Below, one piece after another: positions 53,740-63,370 of a stretch of 64,000 nucleotides of DNA. The position numbers were made by a program, and so were the translations under genes. Source of the DNA: Sva-07 sp963743825 (GTDB lineage: Bacteria; Actinomycetota; Acidimicrobiia; Acidimicrobiales; Ilumatobacteraceae); assembly GCA_963743825.1 (NCBI GenBank), contig CAVURC010000004.1:1-64000 (forward strand). The letters run 5' to 3'. The notes beneath the pieces were generated by a model. It saw nothing but the letters and a program-made list of their open reading frames with translations. It was not told the origin of the DNA and did not search any database. Within the stretch, counting starts at the first letter, position 1. Every line of letters starts with the position of its first letter.

Positions 53740-54780
53740 ATGCAGGTGGGGGTCAGCGCGGTCGTGTCGTCCGCCGAGGACGTCGAGTTCGTCCGCGAGT
53801 GCGAGCGGGTGGGAGCGACATCGGTCTGGGTCCCGGAGGCGTGGGGTTACGACGCGTTGACGCCGCTCGCCCATCTCGCGGCTGTCACGTCGACGCTGCG
53901 GCTCGCGACGGGCATCGTCCAGGTGGGTGCGCGCTCGCCGGCCATGCTCGCAATGCAGGCGATGTCGGTGCAGCAGCTGTCGGGTGGCCGCCTCGTGCTC
54001 GGGTTGGGGTCGAGCGGTCCGCGCATCATGGAGGCATGGCACGGTGTGCCGTTCCGCAAGCCGGTCGCGACGATGCGCGAGACGATCGAAATCGTGCGGC
54101 AGATCGCACGCGGTGACCGGCTCGACCACCACGGCGAGGTGTACGACCTTCCACCCGAGGGATCGGGTCGCGGGATCCGTTCGATGGCGCGGCCGGTCGA
54201 ACCGATCCCGATGGTGATCGCGGCGCTCGGACCGAGGAACCTCGAACTCGCCGGCGAGATCGCCGACGGATGGCTCGGCAACGCGTTCATGCCCGAGCAC
54301 GCCGAGGTGTTCCTCGATCCGATTCGCACCGGCTGTGCGCGGGCAGGCCGGGCGATCGATCAGCTCGACCTGGTCATGCCGGTCGCCGTCGAGTTCACCG
54401 ACGATCCAGAGGAGGCGGGTCGCCGCCATGCCAACGGCTATGCGTTCACTATTGGCGCGATGGGCGCACCTGGGAAGAACTTCTACAACCGGGCGTTCTC
54501 GGCGCAGGGCTACGGCGACGACGTTGCCGCGGTGTACGAACTCTGGCAGGCAGGCAAGCGCGAGCAGGCCGCGGCCCGCGTGCCGTTCGACATCGGGTTC
54601 AACACGAACCTGCTCGGGCCGCCCGAGGTGATCCGCGAGCGCCTCCGCGTTTACCGCGACGCCGGCATCACGACGCTGCAAGCAAAGGTGACCGGTCCCG
54701 AACGACTCGACACGGTGGCGCAACTCGTCGACCTCGTGCGCGAGGTGGACAACGAACGGGCTGGAGTGCCACTGCGGTGA
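53740..54780 (+). CDS. LLM-class F420-dependent oxidoreductase
   Basis: 346 residues, a luciferase-like TIM barrel. ECERVGATSVWVPEAWGYDA, RLATGIVQVGARSPAMLAMQ, GRLVLGLGSSGPRIMEAWHG and PMVIAALGPRNLELAGEIAD, then GWLGNAFMPEH, are the family segments. In actinobacteria these usually use coenzyme F420 for hydride transfer. It supports assignment of the organism to an F420-making lineage. A single gene. Confidence 0.92.
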   Translation: MQVGVSAVVSSAEDVEFVRECERVGATSVWVPEAWGYDALTPLAHLAAVTSTLRLATGIVQVGARSPAMLAMQAMSVQQLSGGRLVLGLGSSGPRIMEAWHGVPFRKPVATMRETIEIVRQIARGDRLDHHGEVYDLPPEGSGRGIRSMARPVEPIPMVIAALGPRNLELAGEIADGWLGNAFMPEHAEVFLDPIRTGCARAGRAIDQLDLVMPVAVEFTDDPEEAGRRHANGYAFTIGAMGAPGKNFYNRAFSAQGYGDDVAAVYELWQAGKREQAAARVPFDIGFNTNLLGPPEVIRERLRVYRDAGITTLQAKVTGPERLDTVAQLVDLVREVDNERAGVPLR

Positions 54781-54920
54781 GCTTCGCGGAGGTCCTGCGC
54801 CCGGCGCTGCGAATATCGGGTGCGCTGCTTGGGTAGATATGCCGGTGATCCACCCGCCAGTTCTCGCTGTCGGTGACGATGGTGCAGCGGGCGTGATCGA
54901 CGGATGCTCGAGACAGACGG

Positions 54921-55077
54921 TCAGTTGTCGAATTCGTCACCGATCGCTGGCGGGATGTCTCGGCGGGTGTGGAGGATGCGCCAGACATCCACGACCTCAT
55001 CGCCGACGACGTAGAACACCAGATACGGGAAACGAGCCAGCGGACGGACGCGCAGCCCCGGCGCTCGCGAGCGAGCA
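54921..55077 (-). pseudogene. ParE/RelE-family toxin fragment
   Basis: A minus-strand frame of about 50 residues reads APGLRVRPLARFPYLVFYVV, then VVDVWRILHTRRDIPPAIGD, the C-terminal two thirds of a ParE toxin, ending at the TGA at 54921-54923. The N-terminal helix and the antitoxin are missing, and the frame stops just at the end of the vapC gene. A toxin scar beside an intact VapBC pair. The remainder of 54781-54920 holds nothing I recognise. Confidence 0.6.
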
Positions 55078-55079
55078 GG

Positions 55080-55472
55080 TCACTCACCGATGGGCCAGTG
55101 TTCGACGACGAGCTCGTTCATCGGGAAGTCCTTGGTGTTGGCCGTCGCAAGTGATGCATCGATCCGATGTGCTGCGGCGGCAATGAGACAGTCGGCTTGG
55201 TGGAGTGTGACGCCCTGTTCGGCGAACTCCCGCCGCCAAGTGCCGGCCAGCTCACCCTCGGGCGCCCCGATCGGTGCGACACGTACGGCGCCGAAGAACC
55301 GGCGCACAGCGGGCTCGTCACCGTGCCGGAGGCCTCGCCAGATCTCCTCCACCGAGATCGCACACACCCACGGCTCGATCCCGCGTCTTCGAAGTCCCAC
55401 GAGCCGACCCGCAGCAGGGCGTCCTCGCAGCGCATCGATGATCACGGTCGAATCGAGCAGAACGCGGGCCAC
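55080..55472 (-). CDS. vapC: VapC-family PIN-domain toxin
   Basis: 130 residues from GTG 55472. PIN nuclease acidic residues are visible in VLLDSTVIIDALRG (first Asp), ISVEEIWRGL (Glu), and LHQADCLIAAAAHRIDASLA with TANTKDF (the later Asp set). It should be a Mg2+-dependent RNase that cleaves tRNA or rRNA when free of antitoxin. It begins one base after the vapB stop. Confidence 0.92.
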   Translation of the reverse strand: MARVLLDSTVIIDALRGRPAAGRLVGLRRRGIEPWVCAISVEEIWRGLRHGDEPAVRRFFGAVRVAPIGAPEGELAGTWRREFAEQGVTLHQADCLIAAAAHRIDASLATANTKDFPMNELVVEHWPIGE

Positions 55473-55473
55473 C

Positions 55474-55713
55474 TCAACCGGCCCGACGGACGTCCGACCG
55501 ACGCTGGCGTCGCACCCAGTCGGCGGGATCGTCGTCCCATTCGTGAGCCTCGTCCGACAGCGAGCCGAGCGACTTCTCGAGATCGTCCCAACGGCGTTCG
55601 TCATCGAGTGACTGTCGAATGATCTCTGCGATGAACGCGCTCCGACGGCGGGCACCGGCGCGTTGATCGAGCTCGTCGACGAGTTCGTCGTCCAAGGTGA
55701 TGTGCACACGCAT
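55474..55713 (-). CDS. vapB: VapB-like ribbon-helix-helix antitoxin
   Basis: 79 residues. MRVHITLDDELVDELDQRAG is the ribbon-helix-helix start, followed by SAFIAEIIRQSLDDERRWDD and an acidic tail with DEAHEWDDDPADWV, the toxin-binding part. It is first in the operon and likely autoregulates. The upstream AT-poor spacer shows no clear operator. Confidence 0.9.
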   Translation of the reverse strand: MRVHITLDDELVDELDQRAGARRRSAFIAEIIRQSLDDERRWDDLEKSLGSLSDEAHEWDDDPADWVRRQRRSDVRRAG

Positions 55714-55867
55714 GTGCCGAAGATAGCACACTGGTGCCCGGCGGCCTTTGGGTCTATCGTTCGAACCGTTCGCCCGACTGGTTCGTCCGAGGGTCAGCGA
55801 CACGCATCGCGGTCGCCTCGACTGCCGCTCGGGACGAACTGGAATCACGCGAGCGAAGGGGGTGTCG

Positions 55868-56510
55868 ATGACGAATCGGTATCACGAAGGCCAACGGGAG
55901 TTCCAGGACGCTTCGGTTCCAGGACCGCTTCGACACGCGTCGACTCGCCGATCGGCTCGCCGAAGGCTCGAGTGACACCTTCGGCGAGCAACTCACAGCA
56001 TTCATCGAGGCCCGCGACATGTTCTTCATCGCGTCGACCGACACCGACGGATCGCCGGACTGTTCGTACAAGGGCGGGGATCCTGGCTTCGTGCGGGTGA
56101 TCGACGACTCGACGCTCGCGTTCCCGGTGTTCGACGGCAACGGCATGTTCCGCACGCTCGGCAACCTGAAGGTGAATCCTCGTGTCGGGCTGCTGTTCAT
56201 CGACTTCGAGACGGGGAATCGGCTCCGGGTGAACGGCGACGCCACCATCGACTTCGACGATCCGCTCCAGGAGTCGTACCAAGGGGCGCTGTGCGTGGTC
56301 CGGGTCCGGGCCCGATCGATCTTCGCCAACTGCCGTCGCTACGTCCACGAGTACCGCAAGGTGTCGCCGTCGCCGTTCGTGCCGCGTGATGCTGTCGATC
56401 CGCCGGTACCGGACTGGAAACTGAACGCCTGGTTCGACGGGACGCTGCCGGCCGACGACGCGGCCCACGATCCGCAGCGTCCGAGCGCGCCGGCCAGTCC
56501 ACACTTCTGA
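55868..56510 (+). pseudogene. Pyridoxamine 5'-phosphate oxidase-family protein with a 16-bp internal duplication
   Basis: MTNRYHEGQREFQD begins the gene, then a 16-bp tandem duplication (55900-55932) shifts the frame; the protein continues RFDTRRLADRLAEG, FGEQLTAFIEARDMFFIAST, DCSYKGGDPGFVRVIDDSTL, NGMFRTLGNLKVNPRVGLLF to DWKLNAWFDG. Without the duplication the gene is exactly 627 bases (208 residues). Family members bind FMN or F420. An uncorrected reading from ATG 56019 would lose the first helix. The duplication could be real or an assembly artefact. Confidence 0.8.
55900..55932 (+). repeat. 16/17-bp tandem duplication breaking the PNPOx gene
   Basis: GTTCCAGGACGCTTCG (55900-55915) is followed directly by GTTCCAGGACCGCTTCG (55916-55932). 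Removing one copy restores the reading frame. Confidence 0.85.
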
Positions 56511-56579
56511 GCCGTTCGGTTCACGACTCGATCCGCTTCGGGCCGTAGTTCCCGACCCGTGATCTGATCAACTCCTCAC

Positions 56580-57890
56580 ATGCCTCACGACGAACAGATC
56601 ACAGACTCACCCGTCCCGACGGTGGCCGACGGGATGCCCGTGGGCATCGGGCAACCGGCGGCCGACGACATCTTCACCGACAACGTCCGCTGGGGCGATC
56701 TCGACGACTGGAACCGCACCGCGCTGCGGATCCATGAGGAGCAGGGCGGCTTCTATCGGATCGAGCGCGAGGGCTTCCCGCGCATCCTTGCGGTTCTGGA
56801 TCACGCTGCCGTGCTCGAGGTCGAGCGTCAACCCGAGCTGTTCACCAACGGCCCGGCGCCCGTCCTCACGACCCAGGAGGCTCTGGACACACCCCCGCTG
56901 GTGGAGTTGAAGACGTTGATCCACATGGACGGCGACGAGCACACGGCGTATCGGAAGCTGGGGCTTCCGCAGTTCAAACCGGCGAGCCTGGCCCATCTCG
57001 ACACCCGTCTCGACGAGTTGAGTGACCGCGCGGTGCAGACGATGCGTGACGCCGGTGGCGAACTCGACTTCTCCATCGACGTCGCGCTCCCGTACCCGTT
57101 GCACGTGATCCTGAAGATCCTCGGTCTCCCCGAGGATGATTACCCGAGAATGCTGACGTTGACCCAGCAACTGTTCGGCGGGGAGGATCCCGATCTGCAG
57201 CGTGAGGAGCTGAGTCCGGAAGCGATCGCCGCCGTGCTGATGGACTTCATCGGCTACTTCGCCGGCATCACTGCCGACCGTCGTGAGCATCCCACCGACG
57301 ACCTCGCGTCGCTCATCGCAAACGGTCGCATCGGCGCCGACCCGCTCGGCGATCTGGAGACGATCGGCTATTACGTCATCGTGGCGACCGCCGGCCACGA
57401 CACCACCTCGAGTGCCATGGCGGGCGGATTCCGGGCGCTCGTGGATCATCCCGATCAACTGCGGCTCCTGCAGCAGCGACCGGAGCTGATGAACAACGCC
57501 ATCGAGGAGATGATCCGCTGGACGGCGCCGGTGCGCCACTTCATGCGAACGGCCACTGCCGACACCGAACTCCACGGCCATCAACTCCGTACGGGTGACA
57601 TGGTGTACCTCTCCTACAAGGGCGCCAACCTCGACCCCAAGGTGTTCGACGACCCGCTGCGCTTCGACATCGAACGCCACAACGCGGATCGCCAGATCTC
57701 GTTCGGGTTCGGCAAGCACTTCTGCATGGGCGCACAACTGGCCCGCATGGAACTGCGGTCGCTGTTCGCCCGCATCGTGCCGCTCATCGAGTCGGTCGAG
57801 CTCGCCGGCACACCCACGACGATGCAGACCACCTTCGTCGGCGGCCACAAGACCCTCCCGATCCGGTACACGTTGCGTGACGAGACCTGA
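56580..57890 (+). CDS. Cytochrome P450
   Basis: 436 residues. The oxygen-binding I-helix reads VATAGHDTTSSAMAGGF, the ExxR motif is in IEEMIRWTAPVRHFMRTA, and the haem loop is ISFGFGKHFCMGAQLARMEL with the Cys ligand. Residues before about 40 are a non-conserved leader without TM, so it is a soluble bacterial class I P450 needing a ferredoxin and reductase. Its sterol- or linalool-type relatives (CYP125/CYP142/CYP111-like) hydroxylate hydrophobic molecules; I cannot assign a subfamily. A methyltransferase gene follows after six bases. Confidence 0.95.
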   Translation: MPHDEQITDSPVPTVADGMPVGIGQPAADDIFTDNVRWGDLDDWNRTALRIHEEQGGFYRIEREGFPRILAVLDHAAVLEVERQPELFTNGPAPVLTTQEALDTPPLVELKTLIHMDGDEHTAYRKLGLPQFKPASLAHLDTRLDELSDRAVQTMRDAGGELDFSIDVALPYPLHVILKILGLPEDDYPRMLTLTQQLFGGEDPDLQREELSPEAIAAVLMDFIGYFAGITADRREHPTDDLASLIANGRIGADPLGDLETIGYYVIVATAGHDTTSSAMAGGFRALVDHPDQLRLLQQRPELMNNAIEEMIRWTAPVRHFMRTATADTELHGHQLRTGDMVYLSYKGANLDPKVFDDPLRFDIERHNADRQISFGFGKHFCMGAQLARMELRSLFARIVPLIESVELAGTPTTMQTTFVGGHKTLPIRYTLRDET

Positions 57891-58217
57891 GGGCCGATGA
57901 CCACGGAGTTCGGTGTCGGGCGCGGCAAGGTGTTCCCGGCGTCGAAGGCCGCTTCGTTGCTGAACCCTGCGAGGCGGGTGGTCCAGTCACCGACCCGTCT
58001 GGCGGCGCGCCTCGGTGTGTCCGCGGACTCGAGGGTGCTGGAGCTCGGCTGTGGACCCGGCTACTTCAGCCCGTCGCTGGCGGCGGCGGTCCCCTCAGGA
58101 CAGCTGGTGCTCGCCGACCTGCAGCATCCGATGCTCGTACACGCCCGCGACCGAGTCGTGGACCACCACAACGTCCGATTCGTCCAGGCTGACGCCACCC
58201 GCCTCCCGTTGGAGGCA

Positions 58218-58272
58218 GGCACGTTCGATGCCGTGGTGATCGTGCTCATGCTGGGCGAGGTTCCCGACCGCG
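58218..58272 (+). repeat. 55-bp direct repeat in methyltransferase gene, copy 1
   Basis: Begins GGCACGTTCGATGCCGTGG and ends CCCGACCGCG; identical to 58331-58385 except one C/T difference. It encodes GTFDAVVIVLMLGEVPDR. Confidence 0.9.
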
Positions 58273-58330
58273 ACGCATGCATCTGGATATGATGCGGGAT
58301 GGGAACCAAGGATTGTCACTAATGGGGGCC

Positions 58331-58385
58331 GGCACGTTCGATGCTGTGGTGATCGTGCTCATGCTGGGCGAGGTTCCCGACCGCG
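58331..58385 (+). repeat. 55-bp direct repeat in methyltransferase gene, copy 2
   Basis: Second copy, 113 bases downstream of the first. The 58 bases between copies are noticeably less GC-rich than the surroundings and do not resemble the gene. Confidence 0.9.
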
Positions 58386-58596
58386 CCGTGCATTGCGGAG
58401 TGTCGGAGAGTGCTCCGGCCGACGGCGTCGCCTTCTTCGCCGAGACACGACGCGACAGCGACTTCATCAAACGCAACGAGCTTCGGACCCTGGTCGAACC
58501 CCACGGCTTCGAACTCGACGAGTTCCACGGATGGTCGTGGGAGTACACCGCTCGATTCCGCGCCTGCTGAGGCGGCGGATGCACTCCGATGGGGAA

Positions 58597-61060
58597 TCAG
58601 AGGTACCGGTTCCGTTCGAGCCACTTCAGTGAGAAGAATCCCCAGGTCGGCGGCGTGTAGAAGGTGGAGAAGCGGTACAGCATCACGGCGGCGAACGCCG
58701 CCTCCTGGGGGACACCGAACGAGGTCAGTCCGAAGATCAACCCGCCCTCGGTGACGCCGACACCTCCGGGCACCGGGAGCAGGCCGGCGAGCAGCGACAC
58801 GCTCATGTTGATGAAGAGCAACTCGTGGAGTTCGAGCGAGTACCCGAACGCTTGCACGAAGACACCGAGCGCGAGAGCGAACAGCAGCTCGGCCACGAGG
58901 TTGCCGCCGAACAGCATCACGAGGCGCCGTGGTGATCGCAGACCTCGCAGCACGGTGAAGGCTTCGTGGGCTGTCCTGCGGACCCCGCCCAGTACGTACC
59001 TGCGCAATCGAGGAATCGCGAGGATCACGACCACGACGACGGCCAGGATCACCCCGACCATCCATGCGATCCGGAGCGCCTTCGAGGCCGGGCCGCCGAG
59101 GTCGACATCGAGCGACAGGCTGCTGAACAGCAGCAAGGACCCGAGCAACATCGCCTGCACGATGAAGCCACTCACACCATCGAGCGCGCCGGTCGCAACC
59201 GCTGCACCCGGTGGGACACCCTGGCGTTGGAAGAAGCGAACGTTCACCGCGATGCGGGCGGCGGCCGTGGGGATCGCGAGGTTGATGTACGAGATCGCGA
59301 GCTGGAGCGTGTAGACGGGACCGAGTGGCAACGGGATCGGTGCCGCACCCAGCGTGGACACCGCCTGGGCGACGCGGGGGAGCTGCGCGACCACGAAGCC
59401 GATCACGACGAGCCACCACGCGGCGTCCTGCAGCGAGTCGAGGAACGCCTCGAGGTCGAAGCCCGCAAATGCGGAGAGCAGCATCAGGACGGCCAGCGCC
59501 GGCAGGGCCACCTTCATGACCGAGCCGAACGTGAAGCGGCGCATCTGGATCAGCGGGGGAGACTCGACGCCGGATGCCTCGGCGACCTCGTTGCGCAACT
59601 GATCCAGGTCGATGTCGAGCACCTTCATCATCCGCCGTTGGTCGGCGGTCAGCGCCGTCGGCTGGAGGTAGGGGAGCAGCCCTTCGATCTGCTCGGTCGA
59701 TCGATGCTCGACGAGGCCGCTGATCGCCGGCTCGTGTCCGAAGAGGCCGATCGAGGTGATGAAGAGTTGCGCGTCGTCGCTGCGCAACTGGGCCGGCGTC
59801 GGCGCGACTGCGGCACCGCGGAAGTCGATGAGACCGACGCGGCCGTCATCGATGACGAGATGGGCTTCGTCGAGCTTGCCGTGCGCGATCCCGTTGTCGT
59901 GCAGGGTGGCGAGAAGCTGCCAGAGTTCCCGGAGCCGTCGAGGGCCGTCGTCGCCGACGAAGGGTGGATCGACCTGCGCGTCCTCGTGACCGAATCGGTC
60001 CGGTTCGACGAGCAGTGTGCCGGTGCGACGCAACACGAGCACGGCATCGTCGGAGTGGGTGGCGCCGGCGGTCACGACGGAATCGGTGGCGATGCCGGCC
60101 TGCGCCGCCAGGAGTGTCAGCAACGCTTCGTGTTCGACCTGGCGCAACCGGCCGAAACCGACCGGCGATCCGGGCTGACGGAGCCAGATCGTGCGCCACA
60201 CCGTCGACACGAGTGCGGCGTCGTGGGCGTCACGTCCGTACAGCTTCACGATCAGTTCGCTGCCGTCGGCGCCCTGCGCCGCAACGGCGAAGTGGCCGGC
60301 GTCCTGGCGGTCGGCCGCACCGAGCCCGGTCACGGCGATCTTCATGTCGGCCAACGCAAACCGGACATCGTCGAGGCTCGGTCGTCCCGCGCTCGACCCG
60401 AGGATCAGATGGACGACCGCCGCCGCGCCGGCAGCGGACAGCAGCGCCGCCACCACGCCGAGCGTCGAGGCCGCTCCGAGCGCGACGGCGCCGATCGAAC
60501 CGAGCACGATGACCGTGTAGCCGAATCGACGGGCGGGCCGGACGAGGTGGGGTGATGCCGTGATGAGCAACGCCGTCGGGATGCCGAGTCGCGCCGAGGG
60601 GAACACCGGCGGAGGTTGTACGTCACCGAAGATGGTGTTGAACTCCGGCCACGCTCCGTTGACCACTCGGGCCAGGAGCAGCCACATGGCAGCACTGACG
60701 ACGATGGCGAGGAGCATGTCTCGCCCGACCTTCACCTTGCCCCGTGTGAACGCAGCGACGAGAACGACCAGCGCCCACAACGTGGGAAGGTCGGCGAACA
60801 GCTGCCACATTCCGACGAGCGCGTCGGGCAACGCGGCGAAGAACGCGGGTCACGGCACGGGAGATGCCGGGCTCGGGGATGGCGACGAGCCCGACGAGCA
60901 CGATGCCGACGAAGGAGACGACCAACAAGATGACGTCGGTGGCGCGTCGTGCCCGGGGTTGATCACCGCCGCCGGCGAACAGCCGCAGACCCCGTCGCAG
61001 TTTGTCCGCCATGTCGGCGACCGCGTCGGTGGCGGCGATCGAGTCAGGGTTTGCGGTCAT
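58597..61060 (-). pseudogene. Kinase-like/LPG-synthase-TM flippase fusion, +1 frameshift
   Basis: After removing one base near 60850-60853 the gene encodes about 820 residues. It starts MTANPDSIAATDAVADMADK with TM helices (VILLVVSFVGIVLVGLVAIP and more), then a central kinase-like domain with an altered catalytic loop (IAHGKLDEAHLVID, VGLIDFRGAA), then a lysylphosphatidylglycerol-synthase TM domain (UPF0104/TIGR00374-like): YINLAIPTAAARIAVNVRFF, ALDGVSGFIVQAMLLGSLLL and LLPVPGGVGVTEGGLIFGLT. The TM domain is a flippase-type module. The ATG overlaps the VPS62-like gene stop, so the two are coupled. Confidence 0.82.
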
Positions 61061-62845
61061 CAGGTCCGCCGGAGTTCGCGCAGGTTCAGGAACAGGAACA
61101 CGACGGCCAAGGACACCAAGAGTAGAACCACCGTGGTCTGCCACGAGGCGATGAGCCCCGCGAGAACCAGCCCGGCGAGCGAGAACGCTGCGAGCAGGAG
61201 CACGACACGTACGAGATAACTCGCCAATCGCCGTCGCGTCAGCGCCTCGATTCCGAGCACGACCAGGAACGCAGCGAACGCGCTGCCGAGGATCGACAGC
61301 CCGTCGGATCCGAACATCAGCGCGACCAGCAGGAACAGCAGGGGAGTGCTGATCGTTGCCCAGATCCGCAGCAGGCGTCTGCGTTGGGTCGGGTCCGTCG
61401 GCAACGGTACGGGGCGATGGCTGAGATGAGCGTGGGGGTGCTCGACGACGACATCGCCGTCGCGCAGTTTGGCCAGTCGGATCCGTTCGTCTGCATTGAC
61501 GGTTGAGCGAGCGGCGAGCTCGGCGAGTTCCCGTTCGCCGGCGCGCGCGCCGTGCACACCGGCGATCGAGTCGGCTCGCAGCGTTGGCTCGTCGAGTCGC
61601 TCGTTCTTCGTCGAGGTCGCGTCCCTCGAGTGCAAGTTGGTCGAGTCGAGCACTGATCACGGCCCGCCGTTCACCTTCGGTCGGCGCCACTGCGTCGAGC
61701 GCCGCCCATCCGACGGGATCAGACCACGACGCACGCACGGTGCCGTTGCGTTCGTAACGCGGGCCGGCCGGGCCGCGTTCGCCGCCGAACGGGTCGTTCG
61801 TGTCATCGCCCCAGAGCCCCGTGTACGAGCGGATCCAGGGCGTGTCGTCACCGACGAGAACGGGCCGCCATGCGTTGGCGGTGCCCGGCCCGATGGACAC
61901 ACCGTCACCCCGGTTGTATTCGACGTACGGGATGCCCAGACCGGTGCGTTCCGCGTCGTCGGACGCCCACGGTTGGAGATAGCGCGACACGCGACGCAGG
62001 ACCGCCGTCAGGCGCGCCAACCGATGGGTCCGAACCGTGATGAGGTACTCGCCCGCCAGTGCCGCGCCGGCATGCGAGCCCAGTCCGGCGTGGACCACCG
62101 GGTGACCGTCGACGAACGACAGGTCGGGGTCGTCCCAGCGACGACGCAGGTCGGCTCCCTCTTCATCGTGGGCGGAGAACGCAACCCATGCGGGATGCAC
62201 ACCTGCCGCACCATCGTCGACGAGGTAGATGGTCACCTGTTCCCAATCGCCCTCGTGGTCGTTCACGCCGTACGCACGAGAGCGCCAGTCATTGAAGAAG
62301 GAGAAGAACCAGTACTGCAGGACGACGTAGCCGGCGCTGCGCACGACGCGCCCGTAGTAGGGGTGGTCGCCGTGGTCCGGCCGGTCGCGGTCGAGCAGTG
62401 CAGCAGCTGCCTGAGCGCCACGCGGGGTGCGACCACGAGCGAGGAGCGACACCCGACCCGCAGCGTCGACGAGTCGGGTGAGTACCCCCACACGGCCGAG
62501 TCGGGTCTCCGGCCGGAATCGCGGGCGATCTCGTCGGCGTTGCCACGCGAAGTAGTCGGCGCGGCTGGGTCGACTGCCGACCAGACGGAGGTAGTGCCGG
62601 GCCTGGTGCCCGTCCGTCAGCTCGACGAGCCGATCCACGTCGAGCGTGCCCTGCGCGGCCACGAGCCGTTTGTCGGACGGCCCCGTTCGTTCCCAGAGCT
62701 CGGCGACTCTGACGAATGACTCGATCGACGCCGGCAGGAAGTACTCGCCCTCGTTGAACCGGACGATGGGCTCGAAACGCTGCAGCAGGGCCAGATCACG
62801 AGCTGCGGTCTCCGCGCCTCCCGTGCGATCATCGGCCGCTGACAT
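61060..62845 (-). pseudogene. VPS62-like domain membrane protein, +1 frameshift
   Basis: About 594 residues after dropping one base near 61600-61607. The N-terminal 350 residues match VPS62-like proteins: LQRFEPIVRFNEGEYFLPAS, VLQYWFFSFFNDWRSRAYGV, NDHEGDWEQVTIYLVDDG, HPVVHAGLGSHAGAAL. A charged linker (TLRADSIAGVHGARAGEREL) precedes three or four TM helices (LLFLLVALMFGSDGLSILGS onward) and a Leu/Val-rich end. The stop overlaps the start of the flippase fusion gene (ATGA). The VPS62 domain is of unknown function in bacteria. It is divergent from the bacterioferritin gene. Confidence 0.82.
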
Positions 62846-62916
62846 GCGGGCAACGTAGTGCGTCGGCGTGATGATGCGGCAAGATGTGACCTACCCCGAT
62901 CCGTTTGGAGCTCGCA

Positions 62917-63360
62917 GTGCACACCATCATCGACACCGAGGCCGTCAACCCCGTGCTCAACGACATTCTCAAGGCCGAACTCTCGGGGGTTGTGCGCTAC
63001 ACGCACTACTCGCTCGTGATCACGGGGCCCAACCGACTCCCGTTGGTCGACTTCATGAAGGCGCAGGCCGCCGAGTCGTTGCTGCACGCCCAGCAGGCCG
63101 GTGAGATCCTGACCGGGCTCGGTGGTCATCCCGAGCAGGGGATCGCCCCGATCGAGGAGTCGCACGATCACGCCATCGACGCGATCCTGCGTGAGTCGAT
63201 CGTGCACGAGCGTCGGGCCCTCGATCTGTACCGCCAGCTGCTCACGCTGACCGAGGGAAGTTCGATCTACCTCGAGGAGTATGCGCGGGGCCAGATCGGC
63301 CAGGAAGAACTGCACGTGATCGAGATGAACAAGCTGCTTCGCGACTACTCCATTGCGTGA
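62917..63360 (+). CDS. Bacterioferritin/ferritin-like di-iron protein
   Basis: 147 residues from GTG 62917, with GGAG eight bases upstream. The four-helix ferritin-like bundle has the metal pairs in ILKAELSGVVRYTHYSLVIT (Glu), AAESLLHAQQAGEIL (Glu and His), RESIVHERRALDLY (Glu and His) and GQEELHVIEMNKLL (Glu and His). It should oxidise Fe2+ or protect from peroxide. The overlapping or adjacent [2Fe-2S] ferredoxin gene may supply electrons. Confidence 0.9.
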   Translation: MHTIIDTEAVNPVLNDILKAELSGVVRYTHYSLVITGPNRLPLVDFMKAQAAESLLHAQQAGEILTGLGGHPEQGIAPIEESHDHAIDAILRESIVHERRALDLYRQLLTLTEGSSIYLEEYARGQIGQEELHVIEMNKLLRDYSIA

Positions 63361-63370
63361 CGCGCTCGTC

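Larger units (their letters stand above)
57897..58570 (+). pseudogene. SAM-dependent methyltransferase disrupted by a 113-bp duplication
   Basis: The first half is intact: VFPASKAASLLNPARRVVQS, then RVLELGCGPGYFSPSLAAAV (motif I) and AGTFDAVVIVLMLGEVPDRD. There a segment is repeated (58218-58272 and 58331-58385, offset 113, one mismatch), which ends the frame at about 58292. After the second copy the C-terminal part reads AFFAETRRDSDFIKRNELRT and WSWEYTARFRAC. Between them a stretch in a third frame reads AECRRVLRP, so small indels are also present. It is probably co-transcribed with the P450. Confidence 0.75.
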
